Positions 43,063-52,473 of a DNA stretch of 64,000 nt are shown in pieces. Within the stretch, counting starts at the first letter, position 1, and each line of letters starts with the position of its first letter. The stretch is taken from positions 248,001 through 312,000 of the forward strand of contig JAAWBX010000036.1 of assembly GCA_022792885.1 (NCBI GenBank), written 5' to 3'. The stretch comes from Lachnospiraceae bacterium. GTDB taxonomy: Bacteria; Bacillota; Clostridia; Lachnospirales; Lachnospiraceae. The position numbers were made by a program, and so were the translations under genes. The notes below the pieces were generated by a model. The model had not been told where the DNA came from. It saw only the letters and a list, made by a program, of their open reading frames with translations, and did no database searches.

Positions 43063-44238
43063 TCAGGCATTCAGATAATCCACGGCATACTGCGCGGTAA
43101 CGGCAACGCCGTCAACCAGCACGGATTCATCTATATGAAATTCGGGATGGTGATTGGCAAACACCTCTTCCCCCGGATCATTGATTCCGAGAAAAGCCTG
43201 AACGCCCGGCACCTGCCGCAGATAAAAACAGAAGTCTTCGCCGCCCATCGTTTTTGCAAACGGCCGGATTCGATCTTTCCCGATGATTTTGGCCGCCGAG
43301 CCCGCACATAATTCCGCCAAAACCGGATCGTTGACAACCGGATCCGAAATATCGATAAATTTACACTCAGACTCCGCCCGGTAAGCCTCCGCCGTCTCTC
43401 TGGCAATGCGCGCGATCATGGCCGGAAACGCCGCGTGGATCTCCCGGGAAAACGTGCGGCTCGTACCGATAATCTTCGCCGAAGATGCGATGATATTCCA
43501 GTCCGTACCGGCCTCCAGCTTACCGCAGGTCACGACCGCCGTTTCCAAAGGATCCGTCTCCCGGCTTACGATCGACTGCAAATTGTTGACGACGGCCGCC
43601 AGCACCACCGCGGCATCGATCCCGTGCTGCGGCGTGGAACCATGACCGCCTTTACCGGTAATCGTGATCTCAAAACGGCCGGTCGCCGACATCCGGGGAC
43701 CCGCTTCACAGGACCAGATACCGGACGGAATTTTAGGATCCGCCCACACATGGAGGGAAAACGCGCTGTCTACTCCCTCCAGACACCCTTCTTCGATGCA
43801 GCGTTTCGCTCCCTGCGCGATTTCCTCCGCCGGCTGAAACAAAACCTTAACCGTCCCGTTCAGCTCTCCCTCCATTTCTTTCAGGATACGGCATACGGTC
43901 AGCATCATTGCCATATGCGCGTCGTGACCGCAGGCATGCATATAACCTTCATTCCCGGAGACGAACTCGCATTCCGCCGCCTCCGTCACGGGAAGGGCAT
44001 CCATGTCCGAACGAAGCAGAATGCATCTGCCCGCTCTCTTCCCTCCCAATGTTGCCAGCCAGCCGGTCCTGCCGCCGCAGCGGCGGTAAGGAATCCCCAG
44101 CCGCTTCAGTTCTTTTTCAATCCTTTCGCTGGTCTGAAATTCGACAAACGGCAATTCCGGAATCCGATGAAACTCCCGGCGCAGCCCGATACAGAAAGCC
44201 TCGTATTTCCCGGCCAGATCTTTGATTCTCTTATCCAT
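43063..44238 (-). CDS. M20 family amidohydrolase (M20D)
   Basis: 391 residues. Zinc-binding/hydrolase segments include MHACGHDAHMAMML, FQPAEEIAQGAKRCIEEG and FSLHVWADP. The ILLRSDMDALPVTE segment fits N-acyl- or hippurate-type amidohydrolases rather than peptidase T. Cytoplasmic. It is 15 bases downstream of the MalY-like aminotransferase gene, probably in one transcript, suggesting work on sulfur- or N-acyl-amino acids. Substrate not defined. Confidence 0.9.
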   Translation of the reverse strand: MDKRIKDLAGKYEAFCIGLRREFHRIPELPFVEFQTSERIEKELKRLGIPYRRCGGRTGWLATLGGKRAGRCILLRSDMDALPVTEAAECEFVSGNEGYMHACGHDAHMAMMLTVCRILKEMEGELNGTVKVLFQPAEEIAQGAKRCIEEGCLEGVDSAFSLHVWADPKIPSGIWSCEAGPRMSATGRFEITITGKGGHGSTPQHGIDAAVVLAAVVNNLQSIVSRETDPLETAVVTCGKLEAGTDWNIIASSAKIIGTSRTFSREIHAAFPAMIARIARETAEAYRAESECKFIDISDPVVNDPVLAELCAGSAAKIIGKDRIRPFAKTMGGEDFCFYLRQVPGVQAFLGINDPGEEVFANHHPEFHIDESVLVDGVAVTAQYAVDYLNA

Positions 44239-44253
44239 CTTCCCTCACCGCCT

Positions 44254-45423
44254 TTACCGGGAAAACATGCGTCCGATCCGATCCAGCGCCTCGGTCAGAA
44301 CCGAATGCGTCACGGCAAAATTCATGCGCACAAAACCGTTTCCTTCCTCGCCGAATTCAGCCCCCTCCAGCATGGAAATTCCGGCCTCCTCAAGAAACCG
44401 GCGAGCGGGTTCTCTCTCGTCCGGCCAGGCTTCCTTACAATCGATCCACAAAAGAAAACCGGCCTGCGGAAGTACAAACGTAAGCGGAAGCCGCTTCTCT
44501 TCCGCAAAAGCACGAACGGTATCCAGATTTCGCTTCAGATAAGCCGTTAATTCCTTCTGCCATTCGTCGGCCTCGCCCTTCGCGATCGTGGTCACCGCGG
44601 CCAGGGCGAACGAATTTACCGCGTAATGATACCAGTAAGATTCAAATTCCGGATTCCAGATTTTTCGAAGTTCCGGATCGGCGATCGCAAGAATCGCGTG
44701 CGGCAGACTCATGGTATTAAAACCTTTGGACATACTCATAACCTGAATCGAAATCTTCTTCGCCTTTTCCGAAACCGCCAGAATCGGAATATGCCGGGCG
44801 TTCTCATACATTACCAGACAATGCACTTCATCCGAAAGAATCTTCACCTCGTATCTCTCGCAGATCTCAACCATTTTCTCCAGTTCTTCCTGTGAGAAAA
44901 CCTTCCCGCTTGGGTTGTGCGGATTCACCAGCAGAAAGATCGCCGGACGGCAGCTCCGAATCTTCTCCTCGAAGTCCCCGAGATCCAGTTCATAACGATC
45001 CCCTTTCCGAATCATGGGATTGGTCAGAAGCCTGCGTCCCGCGCCCTCGATCACAACTTTCAAAGGGTCGAAATGCGGCGCCTGCATCAGGACATAATCG
45101 CCTTTCTCCGAGAAAATATCCACCGCCATACGGATCGCTCCCAAAGTTCCCGGAGAATCGCTCAGCCACTCCTCCTTGACCGAAAGCCCGTAATTGCGGC
45201 GGTAGAAGCTTTTTACCGCATCAAAATACTCTCCGGTTTTCTTCCGATAATTGTATGTATTCTCCTCCAGGACCCGCGCGCACGCCTCCTTCACACAGGG
45301 CGCGCATGCAAAATCCAGATCGGCGGTGCCCATGCCCAGAATATCGTCCCTTCCTTCCGTCTGCTCCCAGCGGTAGGAAGCGTCTTTCCTGTGATCCAGC
45401 GTTCTGTCAAAATCGTACTTCAT
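44254..45423 (-). CDS. MalY/PatB-type PLP-dependent C-S lyase/aminotransferase
   Basis: 389 residues, fold type I PLP enzyme. Features: LVNPHNPSGKVF (substrate/PLP loop), ILSDEVHCLVMYEN, and the Schiff-base lysine in VMSMSKGFNTMSLPHA. The MalY/PatB class performs beta C-S cleavage of cystathionine or cysteine-like substrates. It is divergent from the LysR gene at 45557 and followed by an M20 hydrolase, so LysR may control both. AAGGAGGGA precedes the ATG, and a short hairpin lies in its leader. Confidence 0.92.
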   Translation of the reverse strand: MKYDFDRTLDHRKDASYRWEQTEGRDDILGMGTADLDFACAPCVKEACARVLEENTYNYRKKTGEYFDAVKSFYRRNYGLSVKEEWLSDSPGTLGAIRMAVDIFSEKGDYVLMQAPHFDPLKVVIEGAGRRLLTNPMIRKGDRYELDLGDFEEKIRSCRPAIFLLVNPHNPSGKVFSQEELEKMVEICERYEVKILSDEVHCLVMYENARHIPILAVSEKAKKISIQVMSMSKGFNTMSLPHAILAIADPELRKIWNPEFESYWYHYAVNSFALAAVTTIAKGEADEWQKELTAYLKRNLDTVRAFAEEKRLPLTFVLPQAGFLLWIDCKEAWPDEREPARRFLEEAGISMLEGAEFGEEGNGFVRMNFAVTHSVLTEALDRIGRMFSR

Positions 45424-45496
45424 ATTTCCCTCCTTCCCGACCGCTCTCCCGGTCGGATTGTTCTGTTAAAACAAGAATAACACGTACTAAAACCGC

Positions 45497-45525
45497 TTGT
45501 AAAATCAATTATTTTGGATTAAAAT
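45497..45525 (+). promoter_or_regulatory. Candidate promoter of the LysR gene
   Basis: TTGTAA (45497-45502) and TAAAAT (45520-45525), 17 bases apart, about 30 bases before the LysR ATG. The AT-rich stretch around 45511-45541 could also hold a LysR T-N11-A site for autoregulation. Confidence 0.55.
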
Positions 45526-45556
45526 ATAGAAAATATTTATATTTAAGGAGAAAAAC

Positions 45557-46456
45557 ATGACGCAGTCCGACATTGAAACCTTTTTCGCTATCCTCGAACA
45601 CCCCACCATGACGGCTGCCGCCCGCTCCCTGTTCCTCTCGCAGCCCTCCCTGTCGGCACGCCTTCAGACTCTGGAAACCGAAGTAGGGGTTACCCTGTTT
45701 TCCCGCGGCAAAGGACAACGCCGCCTGGAACTGACTGCGGAAGGTCGGCGTTTTCTCCCTCTCGCGCGCCGGTTTCGGAATCTGTTTCAGGAAACGGCCG
45801 CTTTCTCCTCCGCCGCCCACCAAAAGCTTCTTCATATCGCCGCCGTATACACGGCAAACCAGTATTTCCTGCCCCAGGTATACGAAGAATTCCTGACACG
45901 GACAAAACAGATCTCCCTCCACGTGGAAACGCTGCGCAACTACGAAGCGATCAGCTACGTCGCCCGCAGCGACGCCGATTTCGCGATCGTCGACAGCCTT
46001 TCCCGCTACGAATACCGGATCAAAAGCCGGCCTTTGTTTCGCGAGGAATGGTTTTTGCTTCTCTCCCCGGACAGCCGGGTAAGCGAAGACCCGGTTCCGC
46101 CCCTCTCTTTGCGAGCCGAGGACGAATTGCTGGTCTTTTGGCAGGAAGAGATCAAACAATGGCACAATGAATGGTTCGGTGTCGACGCCTGGCCTCTGCT
46201 CTATACGGATATTCCGCAGCTCGTCGAACAAATCCCGCTCTCCGGGGAGAGATGGTCCGTGATCCCGGCTTCCTCCGCGCCCTATTTCTCCGCCAAAAAT
46301 ACCGGATATATCCGCCGCCTTACCTGTCCTCCGGCCGAACGGACCTTCTTTTTGATCACGCGAAAAGACGAGGAACTCTCGGAAATGGCAAGGCAGTTCC
46401 TGGATCTTCTGCACCGGAATCTGGAAAAACGGGAAGGGATTCATTTTATCGAATGA
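45557..46456 (+). CDS. LysR-family transcriptional regulator
   Basis: 299 residues. N-terminal winged-helix domain (MTQSDIETFFAILEHP, LFLSQPSLSARLQTLE) and a C-terminal periplasmic-binding-like effector domain. The normal arrangement is divergent from the gene controlled: the PatB-like gene and amidohydrolase operon on the other strand. The effector is unknown, perhaps a sulfur amino acid. AAGGAG precedes the ATG. It ends 22 bases before the convergent isochorismatase-family gene. Confidence 0.94.
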   Translation: MTQSDIETFFAILEHPTMTAAARSLFLSQPSLSARLQTLETEVGVTLFSRGKGQRRLELTAEGRRFLPLARRFRNLFQETAAFSSAAHQKLLHIAAVYTANQYFLPQVYEEFLTRTKQISLHVETLRNYEAISYVARSDADFAIVDSLSRYEYRIKSRPLFREEWFLLLSPDSRVSEDPVPPLSLRAEDELLVFWQEEIKQWHNEWFGVDAWPLLYTDIPQLVEQIPLSGERWSVIPASSAPYFSAKNTGYIRRLTCPPAERTFFLITRKDEELSEMARQFLDLLHRNLEKREGIHFIE

Positions 46457-46478
46457 ACCCTTCCCGTCAAAGCCCCTC

Positions 46479-47141
46479 TTACCGCTTTGCCAGCTCCCTT
46501 TTCCAGTCCGCCACGTCCTTCATCCGGACGCCGATCCGCGCCAATTCCTCCTCGCCCCGCTCATAAAGCCCCGACAAAGCGTCCCGCAAGACCACCAGTT
46601 TAAAATCCCGCTCACTGGCCTCATAAATACTCGTCCGGGGACAGTTGGGAAAATTACACCCCATAAAGATCAGCGTATCGATCTTTCTCTCTCTTAAAAA
46701 AATTTCCAGGTCGGTTCGGTAAAACGCGCCGAACCGGGGCTTATACAAGATCCATTCCTCCGGCCCCAAAACCTGAAACGCTCCGGATAACAGAAGCTCC
46801 GAATCCGGCCTTGCCCGGTTATCCGCCGGGCGGCAGACGGCGGGCAGCAATTCTTCCGGCAGGCAGGCCCCCTCGCTTCCGGCCAGGACCGCTCCCTCGC
46901 CCCGCAACACGGCCTCCTTTCGAAACAGATCCACATTACTCGCGTCCTCTTTATACAGCCGCACGACATGAATAATCGGAAGCCCGGCTTCTCTGGCCGC
47001 TTCCAAAGCTTCCGCCATCCCGGGAAGCCTTTCCGCCGTCCCCGGCACCTCAAAAGGCGCGCCCGGCAGCGCAAAATCTTTCTGGACATCGATACTTAAC
47101 ACGGCGGCGTGCGCAAGATCCGGTTCGGTATATCGTTCCAT
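46479..47141 (-). CDS. Isochorismatase-family cysteine hydrolase
   Basis: 220 residues. The catalytic Asp is in VLSIDVQKDF, the Lys in YKPRFGAFY, and the Cys in FMGCNFPNCPRTS. The family includes nicotinamidase- and N-carbamoyl-hydrolase-like enzymes; the substrate here is not known. Located directly downstream of the cation transporter gene, with 11 bases between. Confidence 0.88.
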   Translation of the reverse strand: MERYTEPDLAHAAVLSIDVQKDFALPGAPFEVPGTAERLPGMAEALEAAREAGLPIIHVVRLYKEDASNVDLFRKEAVLRGEGAVLAGSEGACLPEELLPAVCRPADNRARPDSELLLSGAFQVLGPEEWILYKPRFGAFYRTDLEIFLRERKIDTLIFMGCNFPNCPRTSIYEASERDFKLVVLRDALSGLYERGEEELARIGVRMKDVADWKRELAKR

Positions 47142-47152
47142 CTTCTCCTCCT

Positions 47153-48319
47153 CTATACATATGTTTTATCGATCCGGATAACCGGATAAAAATTCTCCCC
47201 GGCTTCCCGTACCATTTCCTCCACTTTTGCCTGGATCTCCTCTTCGCACTCCGGACAATCGCTCGGCATCGCCACATCGAAAATCAGATTCGTATGCGTC
47301 GGTCCCTGTACCATCCGAAAATCATGAAGGGACAACCCGAAATCCATGCGGGCCAATTCCTCTTCCAGTCTCTCCTTCATCGCCATCACCGCGGTATCGT
47401 CCACGGCGATCGGATCCATATGAATCACCGCGTCGCAGAACAGTTTCTCTTTCAATTCCCGCTCGATCCGGTCAATGGCGTCATGAAGCATATAAATATT
47501 CCCGTTCCCGTCAACCTCCCCATGGAGGGAAATCATCACGCGGCCCGGCCCGTAATCGTGAACGATCAGATCATGAATCCCCATGATCTCCTCATGGGCC
47601 GTCACGATCTCCTTAATCTGACGGATAAAATCGGGGTCCGGCGCCTGACCCAAAAGGGGCGTCAGCGTATCCTTCGCCGCATCGTACCCCGCTTTTATAA
47701 TAAACAGGGCCACCAAAGCGCCGCACCAGCCGTCCACGGCAACCCCGGCAAACCGCGTAAGCAGCATGGAAAAAAGAACCACCGTCGTCGCGACCGCATC
47801 GCTTAAACTGTCCATCGCCGTCGCTTTCATGGCAGCCGAAGCGATCCGCCCTCCGATCCGCCGGTTATAAAGACACATATACAGCTTCACCAGAATCGAA
47901 ACCAGCAGAATCACCATTGACAAAACACCGGCGTCTACCGGCTGCGGTTTCAGAATCTTCCCCAGAGAAGAGCGCCCCAGCTCCAGCCCCATCCAAACGA
48001 TCAGGGCCGCCACCAGAAGGCCGGATACATACTCGATCCGCCCATGGCCGAACGGATGATCCTTATCCGGCTTTTTGCCGGAAAAATGAAAACCGATCAT
48101 CGTGATAAACGAGGAACCGGCGTCCGACAGATTATTAAACGCGTCGGCCCGGACCGCGATGGAACCGCTCAGCCACCCCGCAAAAAACTTTCCGGCAAAC
48201 AAGCAGACATTCAATCCGATTCCCAACAGGCTGCAAAGCACCCCGTAAGCCCGCCTTACCTCCGGCTTATGCACTTCCTCCGGTTCTTTTATAAAGAAAT
48301 GAGTCAATAACGTTATCAT
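47153..48319 (-). CDS. Cation diffusion facilitator family transporter
   Basis: 388 residues. Six membrane segments in the N-terminal part with the metal motifs VRADAFNNLSDAGSS and MDSLSDAVATT (TM2 and TM5 Asp/Asn-containing), and a cytoplasmic C-terminal metal-binding domain with IHDLIVHDYG. It exports divalent metal, usually Zn or Mn, in exchange for protons. The ATG at 48319 has GGAGGG 7 bases upstream. It is only 23 bases downstream of the fused AAA-protease gene, so it may be cotranscribed. Confidence 0.92.
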   Translation of the reverse strand: MITLLTHFFIKEPEEVHKPEVRRAYGVLCSLLGIGLNVCLFAGKFFAGWLSGSIAVRADAFNNLSDAGSSFITMIGFHFSGKKPDKDHPFGHGRIEYVSGLLVAALIVWMGLELGRSSLGKILKPQPVDAGVLSMVILLVSILVKLYMCLYNRRIGGRIASAAMKATAMDSLSDAVATTVVLFSMLLTRFAGVAVDGWCGALVALFIIKAGYDAAKDTLTPLLGQAPDPDFIRQIKEIVTAHEEIMGIHDLIVHDYGPGRVMISLHGEVDGNGNIYMLHDAIDRIERELKEKLFCDAVIHMDPIAVDDTAVMAMKERLEEELARMDFGLSLHDFRMVQGPTHTNLIFDVAMPSDCPECEEEIQAKVEEMVREAGENFYPVIRIDKTYV

Positions 48320-48342
48320 CCAGACGCCCTCCACGCAATTCT

Positions 48343-51300
48343 TTATATTATAAGCGATCCCGATCCGTTATAAGCCGCCTCGATCTCTTTTCTGGTAAGA
48401 AATTTTTTCTCGCTGTCCATAACGGCCTTTACCAGCCGTTCCAAAGCTTCTTTGTTATCACGAATAATCGCTACCGCTTCCTTAAGCTGCCCGGATAAAA
48501 TCCGATTGATCAGATTTTTTGCTTTTTCGTTGCCGGGCAAGTCTTCTTTTGAAACAACGGCAAGTCCCATCTCCTCCTCATACATCCCGTAGCGGCATAC
48601 CATCGCTTCCGCTAGCGCCGTCGCATTTTCCAGATCGGAAGCCGCCCCGAGCGTAATACCGTATCCGCATACGATTTCCGCGGCCCTTCCCCCCAGACAC
48701 ATACAAATTCTTTCCAGCAGCGATTCTTTTGTGAAACATTTACCGACGCTGTTCACATAACCGCCAAACGAGCCTCTGGCCACAATACTCATATAAACCG
48801 GGACTTTTTTGTGGAACAGCTGAATCAGGGCGTGCCCCGCTTCGTGATATGCCGTACGTTTCAATTCTTCCAGAGAACTGACCTCCCTGGCCTCCCCCAG
48901 GTTCAATTTTTCGAAAACCTCATCCAGAAGGATATCGTCGACCGATTTATCCGCACGAATGGCTTCCCGCTTTGCCGCCTCCATCATATTTTCGAGATAA
49001 GCCAAGCTCATCCCTTCCGAACGGTCAACAAGGCTGTCAATTTCCCGTTCCGAAACGCAAAACCTCTTACCGTCCTCGCGAATCAGACGCTCCAACATCC
49101 ATTTTCTTCCCGCTTTACCCGGAATATCGATGAACAGCGTTCTGTCAAAACGCTTCAAAAACGCGGGATCCAGCCTCCGCTGCTCCATGTTCGTCGCCGC
49201 CATGACAAATACCGGTTTGTGATTTACCCTCCTGAAACCGTCCATCTCCTGCAAAAGCGCGTTTAACGTTATGCTGACGCCGGCCGTCGTCCGGTCCTTG
49301 CCAACGGCGTCCACCTCATCAAAAAACAGCACCGCCGGCGCGTACTTGCGGGCAACGCAGAAGATCCGATGCACCTCGTCGGCTCCCTTGGCCGCCAGCA
49401 CATCCCCGCCCACTTCCAGAAAATTCACGCCGGATTCCGCAGCCACCACTTTTGCCAGCGAGGTCTTGCCGGTTCCGGCCGGTCCGCACAGCAGGACGCC
49501 TTTCGGCGGCCTGCCGCCTTTTTGCATGTATTCTTTTGGTTTATTCAGAAAATCAATAAAGTATTTCAGTTCGTTCTTTACATCGTCCGATACGAATATA
49601 TCCTCCCAATGCCTGTCCGGCCGCATATCCGCCGACAAAAGAAGGTCTTTATCCTCCGTTTCCACAGCGGATTCCAGTTTAAAATGGCAGAAAATAATCC
49701 GGCCGGATTTTTGCTTTTCATCCAATTCCTTTCTCACGTCGTAAGCAAGCCTTTGACGGCGCTGGGAGAGGGTTTCCATTGTCTGCTGGCAGCAGACATC
49801 CGTATAGGCCTCCAGAATCTCGCTCCGGATATTTTCCCGCCGGATAAACTCTTTTGCGCCGCGGCGGTAAAGCGCCCGTTTTTCCCTCTGTGAATAAGAA
49901 TGCCCCTCGTCTCCATACAAGATATATACGGGAAGCTCCCCGTCTTCTTTTCTTATATCGGAGAATATCCGGCTCCCTCCGGTCTGACTGTCCGCAATAT
50001 TCAGACTGAGCCCCTTTTCTTTTTCTTTCATTCCATACTCATAATCCACCGCCGTCAGAATAACGTTTTCCGTCCGGATGATTCGCATAAATTCTTCCGG
50101 ATCCGTCGTAATCTTTATCCGAACATGGTTTTCGATTAACCTTTGGTCGCGAATCTCTTCCGACCGTCCGAAGATAGCGATCACACAATCCTTTTTTCCC
50201 AGGTAAAACTGTCGAATCTCATCGGAAGCCCCGGTAAAATCATGCTCCCAGGTGATTTTCCGGATCCGGCCGCGCCAGTCCAGCCCCATTTTTTCTTCCG
50301 TCAGTTTCAGAAATTCATATAATTCCCCGTCCAGAAGCTTCCCGGCAAACACGGTAGCGTTTCTGGCATCCATACTGCCTCCCATAGAGTACAAGGCGGT
50401 AGCTGCCAGTTTATCCTTCTCGCTGTCAACCTCATATCCGTATTTTTCATGAAACAACCGCAGTTGTTTGTCCAAATCCGTTTTTATAATTTTAAGAATC
50501 GCGCCGGCCCGCAGATGATTGAACATAATAACCGTGTGGGCGGACATTCTTGAAATCATCTCGGGCGGGAAAAACGGTACGTTGGAACGCGGATCCGTAT
50601 CTTTTTTCAGGGCGTCCAGAATCACAGTATCCGGCAGTTGCGTCAGGTTTTCATCTCCGGCATCCCGGTACAATTGTTTCCCCGCATTCGTGGTAAGGAT
50701 AACGATCGTTTTCCGGAAATCGATGTCTTTATCATAATGCCTGTCAAAACATTTACCCTCGTCCAGAATTTGAAGGAAAAGCAGAATGACTTCCCGGCAG
50801 GCCTTTTCGACTTCGTCAAACAACAGCACGCACCGGGGATTTTCGCAGACAAAGCTCGTTAATACGCCCGGCTTCGAATCTTTATACAACGTGGAAGAAC
50901 CCATCAGTTCCGTCACGGTATCTTTATCCGCATAACCGGACATATCAAAACGTTTGTAAGGGATCCCCAGCGTATCGGCGATAATTTCCGCAATAAAGGT
51001 TTTGCCGACGCCCGGCGGTCCCGCAAACAGGTATACATTTCTGGGGCCTTTTCTTTTATTGTCTTCATTCGCCGTTTTTTCCGCATGGAAATAGGATTTT
51101 TCCAGTTTATCGACGACGTCGTTCTGCCCAACGACCCGCTCCGTCAATTTCATACCGACCGCGGAAGTCTGCATTACGATATCCTGCATGGACGCCTGAA
51201 GTCCGTCGTCTTCTTCCGCATGAGGCGCCGTCTCCAAATCCGGATTCCGAAAAGGGCCGGATATCTCCAGAAGTTCCCGGCGATATACCGGATTCCCTAC

Positions 51301-52083
51301 AAGCTCCCGATAAAGCCCCATAACCGTATGCCCGCCCTGTTTGATAAATCGTTTTAGGGCCAGGTAAGATTCCGTGGTTCCCGTCAGGCGATTACCGTTT
51401 TTTACTTTCTCCCGGTTGCGGTTGAGAATCTCCGGTAAATCAACCGCTTCCATCTCATAATCTTCAAACCGCCTTTTTAACCGGATATAATCTTCCGATT
51501 TATGCCAGATATCCTGAACGCAGTCATCGTCCGTTTCAAAACCGGCCGAAAACTCGCTTCCTGTCTGATAGGCGCCCAATATTTTATCTTCATCCAGGAT
51601 CAGGTATAGTAAGGCCGTGTAAAGCGACGTGCAGGAATACCGGCCGGAATAAGTCTGCGCAATCGGGGAATAGGGCACCGTATTTACATAAGATTTTTCA
51701 CCGGAAACCGATTCTAACAGGGCCGTAATCCAAGGAGAATTTCCATAGACATCCGCCTCCAAACCCGCCAGCGCCAGCACCATCCGATTCGAAGCGGATT
51801 CCGTTTCTTTTTTCAAAGCCGCCTTCTCGTCGTACGCTTCCTCCGGCAGTTCTTTCACCTGTTTTTCCTCTTTGAGAATCCCCTTCAAATACTCCTCCGC
51901 CCGCTTCCGCGCATGGGAAAAACTCATTTCTACCGTCTCGTCTTCCGCTTCTTTTTCCGTCATATATGTAAAACTGCGATATTCCGCGCCTCTAAAACCC
52001 TTCACCTGCCGTTCGGTTTCCGCCCATACATCGTAAATTCCCGGAGCGCGTCCTTTTCTTACCGCATAAATTTTTTTCTTCAT
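48343..52083 (-). CDS. Fused viroplasmin-like / Clp-like AAA+ / FtsH-like AAA / M41 metalloprotease protein
   Basis: 1246 residues. Residues 2-50 (YAVRKGRAPGIYDVW, GFRGAEYRSF) match the viroplasmin/RNase H1 hybrid-binding fold. Residues about 95-300 are not recognised. Residues 315-600 form a Clp/HslU-like AAA+: Walker A GPPGVGKT 355-362, Walker B LLFDE 420-424, sensor LTTN 463-466. Residues about 630-750 look receiver-like. Residues 825-1060 form an FtsH-like AAA: Walker A GPAGTGKT 867-874, Walker B LFFDE 919-923, sensor AATN 962-965. An M41 peptidase follows: HEAGH 1080-1084 and Asp1150 in ASDLENAT. No FtsH-type membrane helices. AAAGGA precedes the ATG. It is inferred to be a soluble ATP-dependent protease; targets are unknown. 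I know of no characterised protein with this layout. Confidence 0.85.
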   Translation of the reverse strand: MKKKIYAVRKGRAPGIYDVWAETERQVKGFRGAEYRSFTYMTEKEAEDETVEMSFSHARKRAEEYLKGILKEEKQVKELPEEAYDEKAALKKETESASNRMVLALAGLEADVYGNSPWITALLESVSGEKSYVNTVPYSPIAQTYSGRYSCTSLYTALLYLILDEDKILGAYQTGSEFSAGFETDDDCVQDIWHKSEDYIRLKRRFEDYEMEAVDLPEILNRNREKVKNGNRLTGTTESYLALKRFIKQGGHTVMGLYRELVGNPVYRRELLEISGPFRNPDLETAPHAEEDDGLQASMQDIVMQTSAVGMKLTERVVGQNDVVDKLEKSYFHAEKTANEDNKRKGPRNVYLFAGPPGVGKTFIAEIIADTLGIPYKRFDMSGYADKDTVTELMGSSTLYKDSKPGVLTSFVCENPRCVLLFDEVEKACREVILLFLQILDEGKCFDRHYDKDIDFRKTIVILTTNAGKQLYRDAGDENLTQLPDTVILDALKKDTDPRSNVPFFPPEMISRMSAHTVIMFNHLRAGAILKIIKTDLDKQLRLFHEKYGYEVDSEKDKLAATALYSMGGSMDARNATVFAGKLLDGELYEFLKLTEEKMGLDWRGRIRKITWEHDFTGASDEIRQFYLGKKDCVIAIFGRSEEIRDQRLIENHVRIKITTDPEEFMRIIRTENVILTAVDYEYGMKEKEKGLSLNIADSQTGGSRIFSDIRKEDGELPVYILYGDEGHSYSQREKRALYRRGAKEFIRRENIRSEILEAYTDVCCQQTMETLSQRRQRLAYDVRKELDEKQKSGRIIFCHFKLESAVETEDKDLLLSADMRPDRHWEDIFVSDDVKNELKYFIDFLNKPKEYMQKGGRPPKGVLLCGPAGTGKTSLAKVVAAESGVNFLEVGGDVLAAKGADEVHRIFCVARKYAPAVLFFDEVDAVGKDRTTAGVSITLNALLQEMDGFRRVNHKPVFVMAATNMEQRRLDPAFLKRFDRTLFIDIPGKAGRKWMLERLIREDGKRFCVSEREIDSLVDRSEGMSLAYLENMMEAAKREAIRADKSVDDILLDEVFEKLNLGEAREVSSLEELKRTAYHEAGHALIQLFHKKVPVYMSIVARGSFGGYVNSVGKCFTKESLLERICMCLGGRAAEIVCGYGITLGAASDLENATALAEAMVCRYGMYEEEMGLAVVSKEDLPGNEKAKNLINRILSGQLKEAVAIIRDNKEALERLVKAVMDSEKKFLTRKEIEAAYNGSGSLII

Positions 52084-52168
52084 GTAGAATCCTTTCCCGG
52101 CCGTTTCAACGCCTTTTCATTTTCCCTGATCCGTCCCCGCAAAAAATTACCGGGCCGTCAAATGAAAG

Positions 52169-52218
52169 ATATCCCTGCCGGACGATTCGCCACCGCTCTC
52201 GAAACCCGGCAGGGATAT
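52169..52218 (-). terminator. Terminator or long hairpin after copA
   Basis: Perfect 13-bp arms (ATATCCCTGCCGG and CCGGCAGGGATAT) surround a 24-base loop. The T-run that follows on the minus strand is weak (CTTTCATTTG). It sits between copA and the fused AAA-protease gene, whose own promoter I could not identify. Confidence 0.6.
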
Positions 52219-52266
52219 TGCATCTGAAAACCGCTCGTTTCGGAAGGCCGCCTCAGCGACGGTCCT

Positions 52267-52473
52267 CTACGCGATCGTCCCCGGCTCGAACCCGGCTTCC
52301 GTAATCGCCGCCGCCAGCACGTCGTCCGCCACATCCTTCTCATAGGTAATCACGGCTTCCGCTTTCTCCAGATTCACCTCGGCGTGAATCCCGTCGATCG
52401 CGTTCAGCGCTTTCTCCGCGCTCATCTTGCAGTGATTGCAGGACATCCCCTGAATCTTCATTGTCTTTGTCAT
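52267..52473 (-). CDS. CopZ-like copper chaperone from internal in-frame start of copA
   Basis: 68 residues, in frame with copA. ATG at 52473 is preceded by AAGGAGAG (52483-52490) at normal spacing. The product is a single HMA domain (MTKTMKIQGMSCNHC), nearly the length of free CopZ proteins, which carry Cu(I) in the cytoplasm. It may be made both as the tail of the ATPase and alone. Supported by the ribosome site, not proved. Confidence 0.55.
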   Translation of the reverse strand: MTKTMKIQGMSCNHCKMSAEKALNAIDGIHAEVNLEKAEAVITYEKDVADDVLAAAITEAGFEPGTIA

